From contig CBFFRP010000375.1 of assembly GCA_965644295.1 (NCBI GenBank), forward strand, positions 28,611 to 92,610: a stretch of 64,000 bases of DNA, read 5' to 3'. A program made the position numbers and the translations under genes. Source of the DNA: Paraphysomonas bandaiensis (lineage: Eukaryota > Chrysophyceae). Under the pieces are notes generated by a model, which did not search any database, had not been told where the DNA came from, and saw nothing but the letters and a program-made list of their open reading frames with translations. This document shows positions 20,962 to 33,300 of this stretch, piece by piece. Each line of letters starts with the position of its first letter. The first letter of the stretch is position 1.

Positions 20962-22952
20962 CACCCAAGGCCGACAGGAGGAAGGACTGGGAGGACAAAG
21001 CAATGACAGGTTATTTCATAGGGTATCCAGCTGATCGAAAAGGATACAAGGTGCTAGTGGGGGACACCGTAGTACACTCTGTACATGTATTATTTGATGA
21101 ATCGGTACCTGAGAGGTCTCAGGATTATTATAGAGAGCTGGAGGAGGCTCAAGTGGCTATAGATCCCGAGGCTCGTCAACCGGGTGAGTTTGAGTATCTT
21201 ATCGGAAAGCACCATGAGGATGGTGGTCTGCTATACAAGACTAACAGAGTGGTGATAAGGAAGGGACTTATTGTGGGATACCGGTCGTTGGTTACTGGTA
21301 ACCAGGTTCAAGTGGAGGATAAAACTCCTATTCATATTGCTGACATCAAGAAGATGACAGAGGATCTTGCGCAGAGGGTGGTTAGGGCCAGAGTTACTGA
21401 CAACCGTGACGGCGGTATCAGCGGAGTGGTGCCACAGCAGTCGGAAAGTGGGCAGGTGCAGCCCCAGGCTGACTCAGCATTACCTTCGGGGGAAGGGACC
21501 CCTGCCGAGAATCATCCGCACGGCAAACGCGCAAGAACTCCAAGGACGGTAACGAATGTGTCGGTGTTAGGACAAATCCATCATTTGAGTGATGAGAGTG
21601 ATGTGAGTGACCTTTTACAGGAGGCAGACTCAGTGTGGATGTCAGCGGAAGAGTCGACAGTGCCTCAGACACATCGTGAGTCCTTGGAGAGTGCCGAGCA
21701 CAGGGAGTGGAGACGAGCTCGCCGTGTAGAGCGAGAGGGTTTGGCGAAGCGAGATACCATGGAGGTGACTCGTATACCGGACGGAGTCGTCCCACTGCAC
21801 TCCAAGTACGTCTATGGAAAGAAGTACGATAAGGAGGGAGAGGTCCGCCGATATAAGGCTCGTCTTGTAGCAATCGGTTGTGGACAGCAGTCGAGTGGTT
21901 GGGCGAACCATTTCGCACCCGTTGTTAAGGGGGTAACAGTGCGACTGTTAATCGCCATAGCTTTCGTGATGAACATGGTAATTCATCAACTGGATGTGTC
22001 TAACGCATTTCTATATGCAGATATAGAGGGGGATGTATATATGAAGGCAACTCCGGACTTTCAGCTGCCTGAGGGGTACTGCTTTAAGTTGAAGAAGTCG
22101 TTATACGGGCTTCGGAGTTCCCCGCGGTCGTGGTGGAAAACATTGGATAAATTCATACGATCTATGCATTTTAAACCATGTGTATTAGACCCGTGTTTGT
22201 ATTATCAGTATAAGGGCGATGAATTGATATTATTAACGATATATGTGGATGATATCCTAGTGTTAGGTCGTGATGTCAACATAGTGAAGGATATTAAAGC
22301 TCAACTGTGTGCCCGGTTTGATATGAAGGATATGGGCGAGATGGAACATTTTCTGAATGTTCGAGTCACAAGAACGCCAGAGTATATTCGTCTTGACCAA
22401 TCAGTATATGCGGCTAAGATCTTAGAAAAGTTTGAAAAGTATCTTGGGTCACCGCGAAAGGTACGGAAGAGTCCTCTACCGGCGGAAGCAATGGATTTAG
22501 TGGCAAAAGGGGCACGGCATGAGCATACCGAGGAGGAACAGCTTATAGTAGATAACTTCCCATATCGGCCGCTGATAGGTGCATTACTATATCTATCGAT
22601 GAACACGAGGCCGGATATTGCCTATGCAGTGGGAGTACTGTCTCGGTTCAGTAATAAGGTGAATATTGAAGTATGCAAGCTATTAACACATGTATGGCAA
22701 TATATTCGTGGTTCTATTGACAAAGGGATTCAATATGGGAGTAGACGGTTCGACTTCCATATGTTTACTGACGCGGATTGGGCGGGAGATCAGCTCTCCA
22801 GGAAGTCCACGTCGGGGTACGTTGGGTTTGCAGCGGGAGGGCCTATAGTCTGGCAGTCCAAACTGCAGACGACAGTGGCAACGTCAAGCATGCAGTCTGA
22901 GTATCAGTGTATTTACTCGGGTCTCCAAGAAGTGCTATGGGTTCGGGGGTGA
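20905..22952 (+). CDS. Copia integrase tail and reverse transcriptase
   Basis: Continues the polyprotein from the preceding frame at about 20905 (LRKWGCKAYVLTPK is the standard integrase-to-RT segment). RT shows QLDVSNAFLYADI (first catalytic Asp), YGLRSSPRSW, and the catalytic YVDD in LTIYVDDILVLG. RNase H starts with FTDADWAGD and SSMQSEYQ (D and E). The frame ends at 22952 in LWVRG, again just after a five-G run. No independent start is expected; it would be read as one polyprotein if the upstream run had one more G. Confidence 0.85.
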
Positions 22953-23284
22953 CGGGTGAGATTAAGTTGAGGCTCATCAAACCCACACCATTCTTCATCG
23001 ACAGTCAGAGTGCCCAGGATTTGGCCGAAAACCCAGTGTTTCACAAGAAGTCGAAGCACATTGAGATTAAGTATCACATGGTGAGAGAGCACGTGGATCC
23101 CAATCAGTTCAATACGATTAAGTTAGTGCATGTGCATACATCGCAACAAGCAGCAGATATTTATACAAAGTCATTGGTTGGTTTATCATATATGGAGCAG
23201 AGAAAGAGAAATCTTGGAGAGAAAGTTAAGAGTTCCACTGAAGTGATTAATGAGGGACCAAGGGATAAAAGAAGGCGCAAGTAG
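22947..23284 (+). CDS. Copia RNase H tail
   Basis: Third frame segment: FFIDSQSAQDLAENP (third RNase H Asp), HKKSKHIEIKYHMVREHV and ADIYTKSL are the standard Copia RNase H C-terminus. It is joined to the preceding segment only if one base is added at 22945-22949. The tail ends in a basic stretch (RDKRRRK) before the stop, 125 bp ahead of the 3' LTR. Confidence 0.82.
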
Positions 23285-23409
23285 GTACTGAGTTTTTTAG
23301 ACAGAGGTTTAGACTTAGAGATGAGTCTATTTTACTGTCAAGAATTTTTTTATCTCAGGCATTCAATAGCTGGGAGGCGTCATAAGTACAACACTCAATT
23401 GAGGGGGAG

Positions 23410-23702
23410 TGTTGAGATCTGAAGATTCTATATACTTGCAATTGAGTGCAGTATTATGTGAGATGCAAGGATCGAAAGATATATATGTAATTAGTACATT
23501 ATATTATGTAGTATGAAACTGAAGTAGAAGTGGATGACTATACAGGATACGATCACTGAGTGGGTGGTTTGTACACTATAGTAGTAAATGAATGGTGTTG
23601 AACACATCGAACACAACTTAGGTTCTTTATCATGTAATGTTTATAATTTCATCTTATCAGTTGAGAATAGTAAACCTTAGCAAATAATGTCAACTTCTGT
23701 TA
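23410..23702 (+). repeat. 3' LTR of Copia element 1
   Basis: Identical by eye to 18411-18703. Preceded by the purine tract at 23401-23409. Confidence 0.93.
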
Positions 23703-25585
23703 GCAAATACTGGAGAGCAGCACACAGGAAAGGAATGCTTATTAATGATGATAATGATAAGATAATAGTAGATGTAGTTTTGTTTGATTCCGGTTCGAGT
23801 AATGATAATTTTATTTCTAAGGCATATATGGATGAGGTGGGAGATAAGTTGAAGAAATTTGTTGTGGAAAGACCAATACGAGTCAGAGTAGCTAATGGGA
23901 AAGATGTGCATATACAAGGTTATATTCCTGTTATGGTGCAGTTTAAGGATTAGGAAAAGACTTACAGTGCAAAATTGAATCTATACATACTGGATGGACT
24001 AACTAAGGAAATTATAATAGGCTTGCCGGCGATATGTGAACATTTTTCAGAGTTGTTTTGCAAGATGGTTCGGTCGACTAGTAGTGTAGAAACAACTACT
24101 ACTATAATGTATTTGGATTTACCTACTGGTGGAGGGTGTGAAGTGAACTATGCTATAGAGGATTTTGAAACGAAATATGATCAAATCACTAGAGCTACAA
24201 CACGTGAACCATGGGATAATCCAGTTCCAGTAATAGCTCCAGAGGATGAGATGATGCCTGAACCTTGTTCTTTTGGTGGTCTTGTAAACTTCATGGAGAT
24301 GTCAGTTGAGGAAGCACAGGAGGAGTATCTGAATAATTTGGAACAAAAAAGTTAATCCTGAGTTTGCAAAACAGACGAAGTTTTAGAATTGTTAAAAACA
24401 TTGGGCATACAAGTGTTTGTACCTAGGGAGTGGACTGGTATTAGAATGACTCCACTTAAACTCAAATGCAAGTCAACGATACCAGATCGCATTAAGCCCA
24501 TGCGAAGGGTTCCTCCGAAATTGTACGATAGGACCAAGCAGGAGTTTGAAAGAATGTTAAAATATTTCTACAAGAAGAGTATGAGTCCATATGCGTCGCC
24601 TATTGTAGTTGCACCAAAGGCAACAAAACCATTTATAAGAATTTGTGGTGACTATCATATTGTCAATCTACAGATGGAGAGCCCACACTATCCTATTCCA
24701 GATGTTTCAAAGAGTTACATAAGGCAGCCGGTTTCAAAGTTTTTGTTGATCTTGATATATGTAATGCATTTCATGGTATACCTTTGGATGACAGTACATC
24801 AGCGTTATTATCAGTGCAAACCCCGTGGGGGCAATTCGAACCGAAGTTCCTGCCGGCTAGTGGAGTGCTAATGATGGTGATGTCTGAAATATTCAGTGAT
24901 TATACCGAATGGATGATTGTCATATTTGACAATATGCTGATATTAGCGAACGATTATGATGATGCCTACACTAAGTTGGAATTGGTCCTATTACGTTGCA
25001 AAGAATATAATGTCGTGTTGAAGTTATCTAAGAGTAAGTTCGGATATTCTTCAGTGGAGTTCTTTGGATATTTGTGTTAGGATAATACTTATGCGCTGAC
25101 GCAAGAACGAAAGGATTCGGTCAATTCAATTACTTTTCCGGAAGGTTCGAACAAAACTAAACAAATGCAACGGTTCTTAGGAGCAGCAGTGTATTTCAAA
25201 CCGTTTATAATGAACTACAGCCAACTAACTCATAGACTCATTGACATGACCAAAAAAGACTTTGATTGGACAGAAGCGAGTTGGAATGTTGACTACAGGA
25301 AGGAGTTTGAATTCTATATGTCCGGATTATAATTTACGATGGCTTTTGATGACTGATGCTTCAGACTATGCCTGTGGTGGAGTATTGATTCAAATTGCAA
25401 TCTCAGGTGAGGGTGTTGAGTTGTTTCAAGTCAACCAATTCAATGAAATGGTCCATTATTGATAAGGAGTGTTTTGGAGCGTTCTATAGCATGTATAAAC
25501 TGTCATATTATGTTCGGGGTAAACACTTAAACAATGTGCTCATGGATCATGCCAATCTGAGACGTATTGGCATCCTTTGTATATT
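23703..25585 (+). pseudogene. Degenerate Gypsy protease-RT-RNase H, continuation of the interrupted arm
   Basis: Resumes the fragment cut at 18410. Retropepsin (VVLFDSGSSNDNFIS) comes first, then after stops the RT: RTIGDY-like block FIRICGDYHIVNLQ near 24640, QTPWGQFEP near 24825, motif C as VIFDNMLIL near 24930 (in place of YxDDxxIL), and VEFFGYLC at 25060-25077. RNase H pieces LRWLLMTDASDYACGGVLIQ near 25340 and WSIIDKECFGAFY near 25450 follow, ending around DHANLR. At least five frameshifts or stops. Homologous throughout to the intact frame at 60995-64000. Confidence 0.85.
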
Positions 25586-25725
25586 TTTGTTCAAAGATGC
25601 CTCTAATATTGAGATAACAATTATATGTATTCCAGCTCTAGTTGTACTTCAGGAATATAGAGAAATTTTGCTACAATTTATTTCCGAAAAATAAGATGCT
25701 AAGGCTTTTTTGAGGTAGATTTTCC

Positions 25726-25860
25726 TTGATAACAGGGAATTTTGGTTAATAACAGGGATTTTTGGTTGATAACAGGGAATTTTGGTTAATAACAGGGATT
25801 TTTGGTTGATAACAGGGATTTTTGGTTGATAACAGGGAATTTTGGTTGATAACAAGGGTT
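25726..25860. repeat. 20-bp tandem repeat, about seven units
   Basis: Exact 20-bp period of TTGATAACAGGGAATTTTGG with minor A/T variants (steps at 25731, 25751, 25771 ... 25851). It lies between the dead Gypsy fragment and the MCM9 promoter. Confidence 0.9.
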
Positions 25861-26126
25861 TATAGGATTTCTTTTGGAGGACAACTACAGTACTGTTGAT
25901 TTCGAAGTTTTCAAGTATTTTTCATGCATTCGTAAAAAAAACAGGATTTTGTACAAACATTCAAGGTATTTACAGCAGTACATTGAAGAAAATTCATGTT
26001 TTCTAGAGCTTTATGAATACGACATATGTGTACATGAGTGTGTACAATCACTTAACCATTCCTCAATAATATCCCCGTATATGTTAAGATATCACTATAT
26101 ATATGAGGTAAGTTACATATTTCTGA

Positions 26127-29082
26127 ATGGGCGATTTGCTAGTCAATAGCGACCCTAAGTCACTGCCTCCAGAGTCATACAGAGCACTGTATAAGGACTT
26201 CTTAATGTACGTATGAATATATATATATACACACACGTTATTTATATATATAACATGCTATATATACATATTACAGACAATTTAAATACTCTGAAGTGAC
26301 TGATATAACCAATCAAATCACTGGACCAGAAGAACACATATCGTTAATCATATCTGCTCAAGATTTAATATGTTTCGACTCCTCATTAGCGTTTCATACG
26401 ATTCATTATCCGAATCTTTTAATACCTGTATTCGAAGAGGCTCTTATTGAGTTACAGTGTTCTCTTATCGATACATATCATTCAAATGATTTGACTAAAA
26501 GAACAGTTAAACATCTCTGTCATATTCGGATAACTGAATTGCCCCCCATATCAGAGCTCTCGAAGATGACTATCGGACAGTTGAGATCATTTGAAATAGA
26601 AAAGTTAGTCCAGATTACAGGTACAGTCATAAGGACAGGATCTGTTCAAATGCTGAAAGTTTCAAAGGAGTATGAATGTACGAATACGAAGTGTGGCTTC
26701 AGGTTTAGAGTGAGGGCAGATCCGGAGCAGGGAAATGTTTTGCCCCAACCCAGACGTTGCCCCTCCACTGCGATCCCGATAGATGATGGTGGGAACCGCA
26801 AGAGGTGTACTAGTACTAGTTTTCGGGAGGTGGAAGGATCTGGAGAGTGCGTGGACTACCAAGAGATTAAAATTCAAGACCAAATGGAGAGGTTAGCAGC
26901 AGGCCATTCTCCACAATCTATATATGTAGTACTGGAGGCGGACTTGGTCGACAAATGCAACCCAGGAGATGACGTTATAGTGGTAGGAACACTGGTGAGG
27001 AGATGGAGGTCAGTACGGACTGGCTCGCGATGCCAAGTCACAACCTCATTGAAGGCCAACAGGTCGTACCTTCTGTAAGTGCATCACACTGCTCACTCAT
27101 TTTACAGTATACGGTCTTTACACGAAGGAAAAAGACGCAGCGTTGCTAAGTACGATTTTTCTGTATTCGCCAACCGTTGGAAAGCTAAATGTAAAGATGG
27201 AATTGGAAGCACACTGCTGGAGCGGGATAGAATACTGCGTGCAGTATGTCCTCAGCTACATGGGATGGCTATAGTTAAGCTCTGTCTGCTATTGACACTT
27301 ATAGGGGGATCGACTGCGGCCGCCTCTGGACCCTCTCAATACCGCCGACGATGCCAGAGTCACATGCTCGTTGTAGGGGACCCCGGCAGTGGTAAGAGTC
27401 AACTCCTGCGGTTTGCTTCTTCGCTTCTTCCCAGATCTGTATGCACCACAGGGGTTGGTACTACAGGTGCAGGCCTTACATGCACTGCCGTCAGAGAGGG
27501 GAGCGAGTGGTCAGTGGAGGCAGGGGCTCTCGTGCTGGCAAACGACGGTGTATGTTGCATTGATGAGTTTTCAAGTATTAAGGAACAAGATAGGGCAACA
27601 ATACATGAAGCCATGGAACAGCAGACCTGCTCAGGTAGAGTACTTATAGTTGTTGTAGACATACTCTTTTTACACTGGCAATGCAGTGGCCAAAGCGGGG
27701 TTAGTAGTGAAGCTGAACACACGATGCTCTGTGATTGCGGTGTGCAACCCGAAGGGGTCCTATGATTTGTGTAGTGATGTCACAACCAATACGGCAATCG
27801 CGGCGCCCCTCCTGAGTAGGTTTGATCTGGTGCTGGTCCTTCTCGATATCCCACAGAAGGAGTGGGATAGGGACATTTCTACTGCGCTGCTATTGCAGGC
27901 GGTAAACGGGCCACGAAGTGCACAATCAGTTCCTGGGTCGGGTGACAATTTCTGGACCGTGGAAACACTGAGGAAGTACGTTATGGTTATTCGAGACCGT
28001 CTGCAGCCCACGATGACCACTGAAGCGAGGTATTTCTTATATCTTTAGTAATATGACTGAAGTATTTTAGGTGCCTCTTGGTGAGTTAAATATAACTTCA
28101 AACACGAAACTTATGGAAGCGTTATTTATTTGTTTAGATGCGGTACTATCAGATGCAAAGGCAGAAGACCGATCGCTCTTCTGCGCGCACTACTGTTCGG
28201 CTTCTTGAAAGCTCTATGCGCCTTGCAGAAGCACATGCGAAGCTGATGTTTCGAGAGGAAGTTTTGGTACAGGTATGTCTCTCTTGTTTACATGTAATGT
28301 GTCACATCGTTGATATAGGATGCTGTGGTGTCAATATACTGCATGGAGCTGTCCTCTCATCCGGGGTGCTCTCTTGGTGAGTGGCGCATCGAGAAACGTT
28401 TTTCTTATTGTCAAGCAATTGTCTTTACTTGCAGATAGGAGCAGGATATCGCCGTTGCGGGCTGATTTTCCTTCTGATCCTGAAGCTGATTACGTGAATA
28501 TCGAAGACAATGTGTTTTTGACTCTACAGTACACAAGGTACGGTGTTAGTCAGTACCTCGATGCTCTAATTTTGTCGATAGGGCGATGTTAAAAGTCGAC
28601 GCTTTGAACATTGGAGGGTTAAATGACAATGACTTCGATACCAAATCCGAACGAGACACTACTTTGCCACATGAACGAAACAACTCGAATGAGTGCTATT
28701 CTTCAAGGAATGGGGACCACTTGCATGCAGAATATTCTGACGAATGTAGACAAGGTACTCCAGTCAAATTTTTGTCAGGTGTTAATGATGTATTTCAGCG
28801 AAGCGACAAAGGTCTCAATCTGAGCGGACAAGTACGGAGCAGAGTACCCCCTCTGATTTCTTTCCAGCTACAGTTGACTCCAATGTCACTTCTGATTCGG
28901 GAGCCGTCTGTAACAGTCATTGTGAGATCCAACATACCGCTTCCAAGCTCCCTGTGAATAATGATGATAGTGGTACACAAGAAATACAAGCAACGCAAAA
29001 GGGTTCTATATGGGAAGCTGTGAAACCGTCATCTTCGGTCAGATTTATGATAGAAAATAGTGATGACGAGAATATATGGTAG
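26127..29082 (+). CDS. MCM9: MCM9-type helicase, ten exons
   Basis: Exons: 26127-26206, 26277-27074, 27108-27634, 27687-28029, 28071-28080, 28138-28272, 28319-28376, 28435-28537, 28582-28754, 28799-29082; 2511 nt, 836 residues, frame kept at all nine junctions. N-terminal MCM OB domain with a zinc-binding cysteine set ([10 protein letters not shown] near 161 and later cysteines), Walker [10 protein letters not shown] (K389), Walker B CCIDEFS (D445/E446), sensor region [10 protein letters not shown], arginine finger in [11 protein letters not shown], then [23 protein letters not shown], the MCM lid. The block RYYQMQRQ after a 10-nt micro-exon and the loss of an MCM2-7-style N-terminal tail favour MCM9 over MCM2-7 and MCM8. 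MCM9 works with MCM8 in homologous-recombination repair and in mismatch repair. The C-terminal tail (~180 residues) is acidic, disordered and unconserved. Confidence 0.9.
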
Positions 29083-30370
29083 CTGTTGTGGTTGTGAGAG
29101 AAATTCTCAGTCTAATTTTTGTATTTTTGGAATTTTTTGCTAATCGCTGTTGAGATCATATTGTTATCCCCATTTTCCAGAGCTCGTGGATACCATTGGC
29201 GGTTATTCTCGGGCCCATCATGTTATGTCTTAAATTTAGGAATCATTAATAGTTGTGTCGACGAAGAAGTATTTGTAGAAGTTATAACATTTCTCTTGTT
29301 CCGAATACTTATTTTGGAATGGGGCTTATTGATGAAGTTTAATGTGAGCCACGCAACCGTCAGCTCACTTCTTTGATCTTACTTCAAACAATGAAATTGA
29401 AATATACCGAATGTTTATAACACAAAGCTCACGGATCACTTGTTCACTAGTAATCTTACAGCATCGTGATTATATTAGATAGTCGTTGAAATTAAATATT
29501 AGTAACACTACAGTGAGCTCGCCCTGATCTTGTACACACCCTGAGACATGTATCATCACTACGCCTATCTTCAGGTACCTCCTGAATTAGACCACAAACA
29601 CTCCGTCATTCCCTACAAAATATGGAGCGTGCCACTAGCCTCCTACGATTTCGTACGATCCAGAAGACGTAATGAAGACCTGACATGACTAAACTTAGCA
29701 TGCACTGTTCGGCTTATTGAAAGCGACATGCGCTTTCTTGCTGAAGCCCATGAGAGCTGATGTATCGAGGAAGGTATTGCTACAGGTATGTCTCTCTTAT
29801 GTACGTACAATTGTCACAACCATTGTTGATTTAAATGAAACTTTGATACATTGCAACTGCAACCAATCAATAACAGTCAGGGTTTATACATATACGGTCA
29901 AAGTACTTGGAAGTAGAATTATAATTACGTCCGTACTTATTTCTTCGGTTCCGTCTGTAACTTTCCACTCATGTTTGACTGAGAATATCTTTAGACAATC
30001 TACTTTTGATTATTGAAGCTCTTAGACATTCGCCTGGTGATTGCTATTCGCCTCTCATAACACCTCGACCACCTTCGGGTCAAAATTTTAATGAATAGGG
30101 CCGAAGTTATCTCTCCGTTAAGAGATATATTGCAAAAAAAAAATGACACAACTTTATAATGGCATAGCTACTACTGTTATTGGTACAACAAGTATGATGT
30201 AAAGTATAGCAAATTAATAAACTTCATAAGCTCGTGGCAAGTGTCACTTCTCTACATATTACCAAATTGATAAAATATCAAACAAACAGATGAGATAACT
30301 GAACAAAAAGTAATTACTATTCACACTACACTTCTCTTCAGTATCATACAAAATACACCTCCATAACTAT
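29083..30370. other. Intergenic between convergent MCM9 and the large BEACH-like gene
   Basis: Apart from the MCM9 exon fragment at 29702-29801 no coding signal is seen; in particular there is no PH, BEACH or WD40 sequence that could complete the neighbouring minus-strand gene. Confidence 0.6.
29702..29801 (+). pseudogene. Duplicated, decayed copy of MCM9 exon 6 and its donor site
   Basis: About 100 bp resemble 28188-28287: TGTTCGGCTT.TTGAAAGC..., ATGCGC.TT, GAAGC.CATG, then the donor CAGGTATGTCTCTCTT. It contains a stop and indels and has no matching neighbouring exons. Confidence 0.75.
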
Positions 30371-33300
30371 TTACATTCCATTCTCAAAAGTATGCAAGTG
30401 ATCAAGCATCCAGTCCAACCGAGTAACAAATCTATCGGCAGATCCATCATCTGGCATATATGAAGAACATGACGAATTTTTCCCATTCACTGTTTCTTCG
30501 GAAAGTTTTCTAGAATGCTCCATACAACTCTCCATGTATGACTCCGCATCAATATCCACTGAGTTACCCTAAATGTTCATCCAAATCATTATAATATCCT
30601 GTTTGCAAAACAACTTTCATAACCCCTACCTTCAAAGAACTTCGAAATTCACGCGACCCTTTCAGGATTCTCTGATGTAGCCCGTGCACCCATTTCGATA
30701 TAGTTTGCTCCTGAGTTCGCCCCAGTTTATCATTTGAAGACCGTGCCTTCGCAAGAGTTTCGCAAACAGCCTTTCCTAGTATTGCTTTATCTTTCTGTAG
30801 TTTGTCCTGCAGCTGTCGTACGTTACGAGATCTCCGCTGGGCAAGTTTTTCCTACGAACAACATGTCAGTAATTAAATTCGGCAACAAACATCTTAACTT
30901 GTATTTTATCCGTGCGCTGATACACCGCCGGAAGCATTTTTGACACTTTGATTTTTAATTGTTCAACGCATTCCCTGAATATATGTCACAACGACGAATA
31001 AATACACAACACAGACCTTTGTGCACTACTATTAAACCATTCAATAAAAGCAGAGGAGTCCATCGGAATCGCTATATCACGAATTCCTTCACATTCTAAT
31101 GTTGATTCGGATCCACAACTACCATCTCTTCCAGTACCAGCCTCTACTTCATCATCTGACTCGAAATTTTGAGATTCCTGCGCATCAAAGCGGATATCAC
31201 GCGTTTGAGAATTGTCAACATCATCTGCCTTCGAAAAATCGCGGGATATAGAGCTCTCTGACTGCAATTTCTTTGATATATGCCTACTTGTACCTGGCGA
31301 TGTCTTGGGGCTTAAATTAGTTGTAGGAGATGTGGACTCCGTTGGTGGCCCACTTCCCCAAGATCCCCACCACGACCGCTGTGTGGAAGTCGGTGGGGAG
31401 TAAGCCAAGTCATCAATCGGCGAGGAGCATGGGTTACGAGACCCAAAACTATTCGTAAAACCATCCAACAATATTTCTCGCTGATCATCACTGAACTGTG
31501 ATGAGAGGATCTTTTCAATAGTTCGATGGCATTCACCCGAGCTCTGAGTACTGTTTTGAACCAACACTAAAGCAGCGATTTGTAGATTTACAACGTCGCC
31601 TACGTACGCATCACCGGCAGAATCGATGTATTGGTCACAAGCTTCCAAAAACATTTCTAGGAACAAGAGTAGAACGTGCTGGTCATGAATCGTACGTGTT
31701 GGCGCCCCAGAAACGAGGAGATTTAAAACCGAGGAGTGTAATTCTGCCAGAGATGACACTCTGCTCCACACATTTTCTGAACGGTCCACAAGACATCTAG
31801 TAACGTAAGCATTTCTAACATCTGGCAGCAACGAGTCCTTTATTTTAGTGCGCGCTTCTGGGGGTGCGTGAAAAGTGAGAGAGTTCATCACATGAACTGC
31901 CCTTACACAAAAATCGAGAGTAGTCTCGCATTTCTCAAGAACCTGGTCAAGAAGTGATGATAAATTGCGCATCAAATTTAGAGAACGCTCTGCATTAGCA
32001 CTTTGAGACTGCTTCTCATAAGATTCGAGTATATCAAACAGCATAGCCAGTTGATAATCTCTTGCTTCAGGAACAGGAAGTCGCATAATATCATACATTT
32101 TTCTAGAGGAATGTGGCTTCATTACTACGTCAAGTGCAAGGGCAGCTTGTACTAAGTTCAAGAGAGGATCAGTGTAGCGATCCAGTATATTATTATGCCC
32201 GGAGAGTGAACGCACACCGTAGGCTTGTTGATAAGTTGTATAATGTCCTCCTTCCAGTGACTCATCTCCACTATCTAGACCAGAAGCACTTTCGCCTTCC
32301 GATGCACTTAAGAAAGCGCTATCACTTAATAAGTCCTGCAAGAAAATTAAAGTGAAACAAATACCTCTGTATAGCTGATCTACCTGGCTCGAACGTCTTC
32401 TAAAAAACAACAGACACTCACATATCCAGAGCAGCCAGTCCTTCTGCCCGCATAATATTTCTACATTTCGGGTGGCACGAGCCATCGCTTCGGCATCAGA
32501 TTCATCTGTGCCGAAACTCGAGGGATTGATGCACTCTTCAAGAGGAATAATAGCCAAGCTAACTCTGTCAGGTGAATTCTCATTCTGTAACACCGCCAAT
32601 AGGGGCTGCAACAACTGGGGAAGAGCAATCATTTCAGCCTTCGAACAACACTTGCGAGAGGGACCACTGTTCTCAGCGCCATTACAACGATTGAAGCTAT
32701 AGGACTGTCTCGAATCTGTCACCGTTCCAGTGACTGCAAACTCCTGCTCGCCAACAATAGGGTGTGTTTCATATGCGCTTAATTTCTTAGAATCAGATAT
32801 TTCTTTCGGTCCATCATCACCACTTTCTAAAACCATGGTGTCTTTTGAAGATTGTGAAGTACTCTTTTCATCAAGAGGGCTACTCAATTCCGCATCACGA
32901 GGAACATCTACTCCACCACTACTTGCCGATGTCGCATTAGTGTAGCTCGATCTACCCATCCAATTGAACATTGACATCAACCCTGAATTTTGCGGAGCAG
33001 CAATCTGCGACGCCTTCTGTTGAAGACCAGTTTCCTCGCCGTCAAACTTTCCACCATCAGAAGACCGATGAGATTCACACTCAATGCTTGCCTGTAATTT
33101 ATCATGTGGTGGGAGTGCTGATTCATGAGCAGCACGATATACTTCATTCACACCGAAGCTGTGCGTTTCCAACACAGATTCCGAACTTGTTGCATGGAGG
33201 TCCTCATTCAAGCTCACAGTTGTGTTTACCCTTGATCTATGAGCATCAGATGTTCCCGTGACAGACTCAACCTGCAGTTCAATTACACTACCAAACAAAA

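Larger units (their letters stand above)
18411..23702 (+). mobile_element. Young Ty1/Copia LTR retrotransposon, nested in a Gypsy remnant
   Basis: Complete element of 5292 bp: 293-bp LTRs (18411-18703 and 23410-23702) that look identical over their full length, a 5-bp target duplication GCAAA (18406-18410 and 23703-23707), possible primer-binding site TGGTAGCGAGTG directly after the left LTR, and purine tract GAGGGGGAG directly before the right LTR. LTRs begin TG and end TA rather than the usual CA. Coding order gag-protease-integrase-RT-RNase H is that of Copia. The polyprotein frame is interrupted twice, each time at a run of five G (20902-20906 and 22945-22949). Identical LTRs mean recent insertion. 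Confidence 0.95.

Noticed and set aside
25726-25860. Resemblance of GATAACAGGGAAT units to the I-SceI homing endonuclease site
   Set aside because: Only the GATAACAGGG core matches; the outer bases of the 18-bp site differ and no homing endonuclease is near.
25874-26149. 91-codon frame just upstream of MCM9
   Set aside because: It overlaps the MCM9 first exon in another frame and has no recognisable features; likely promoter and leader DNA.
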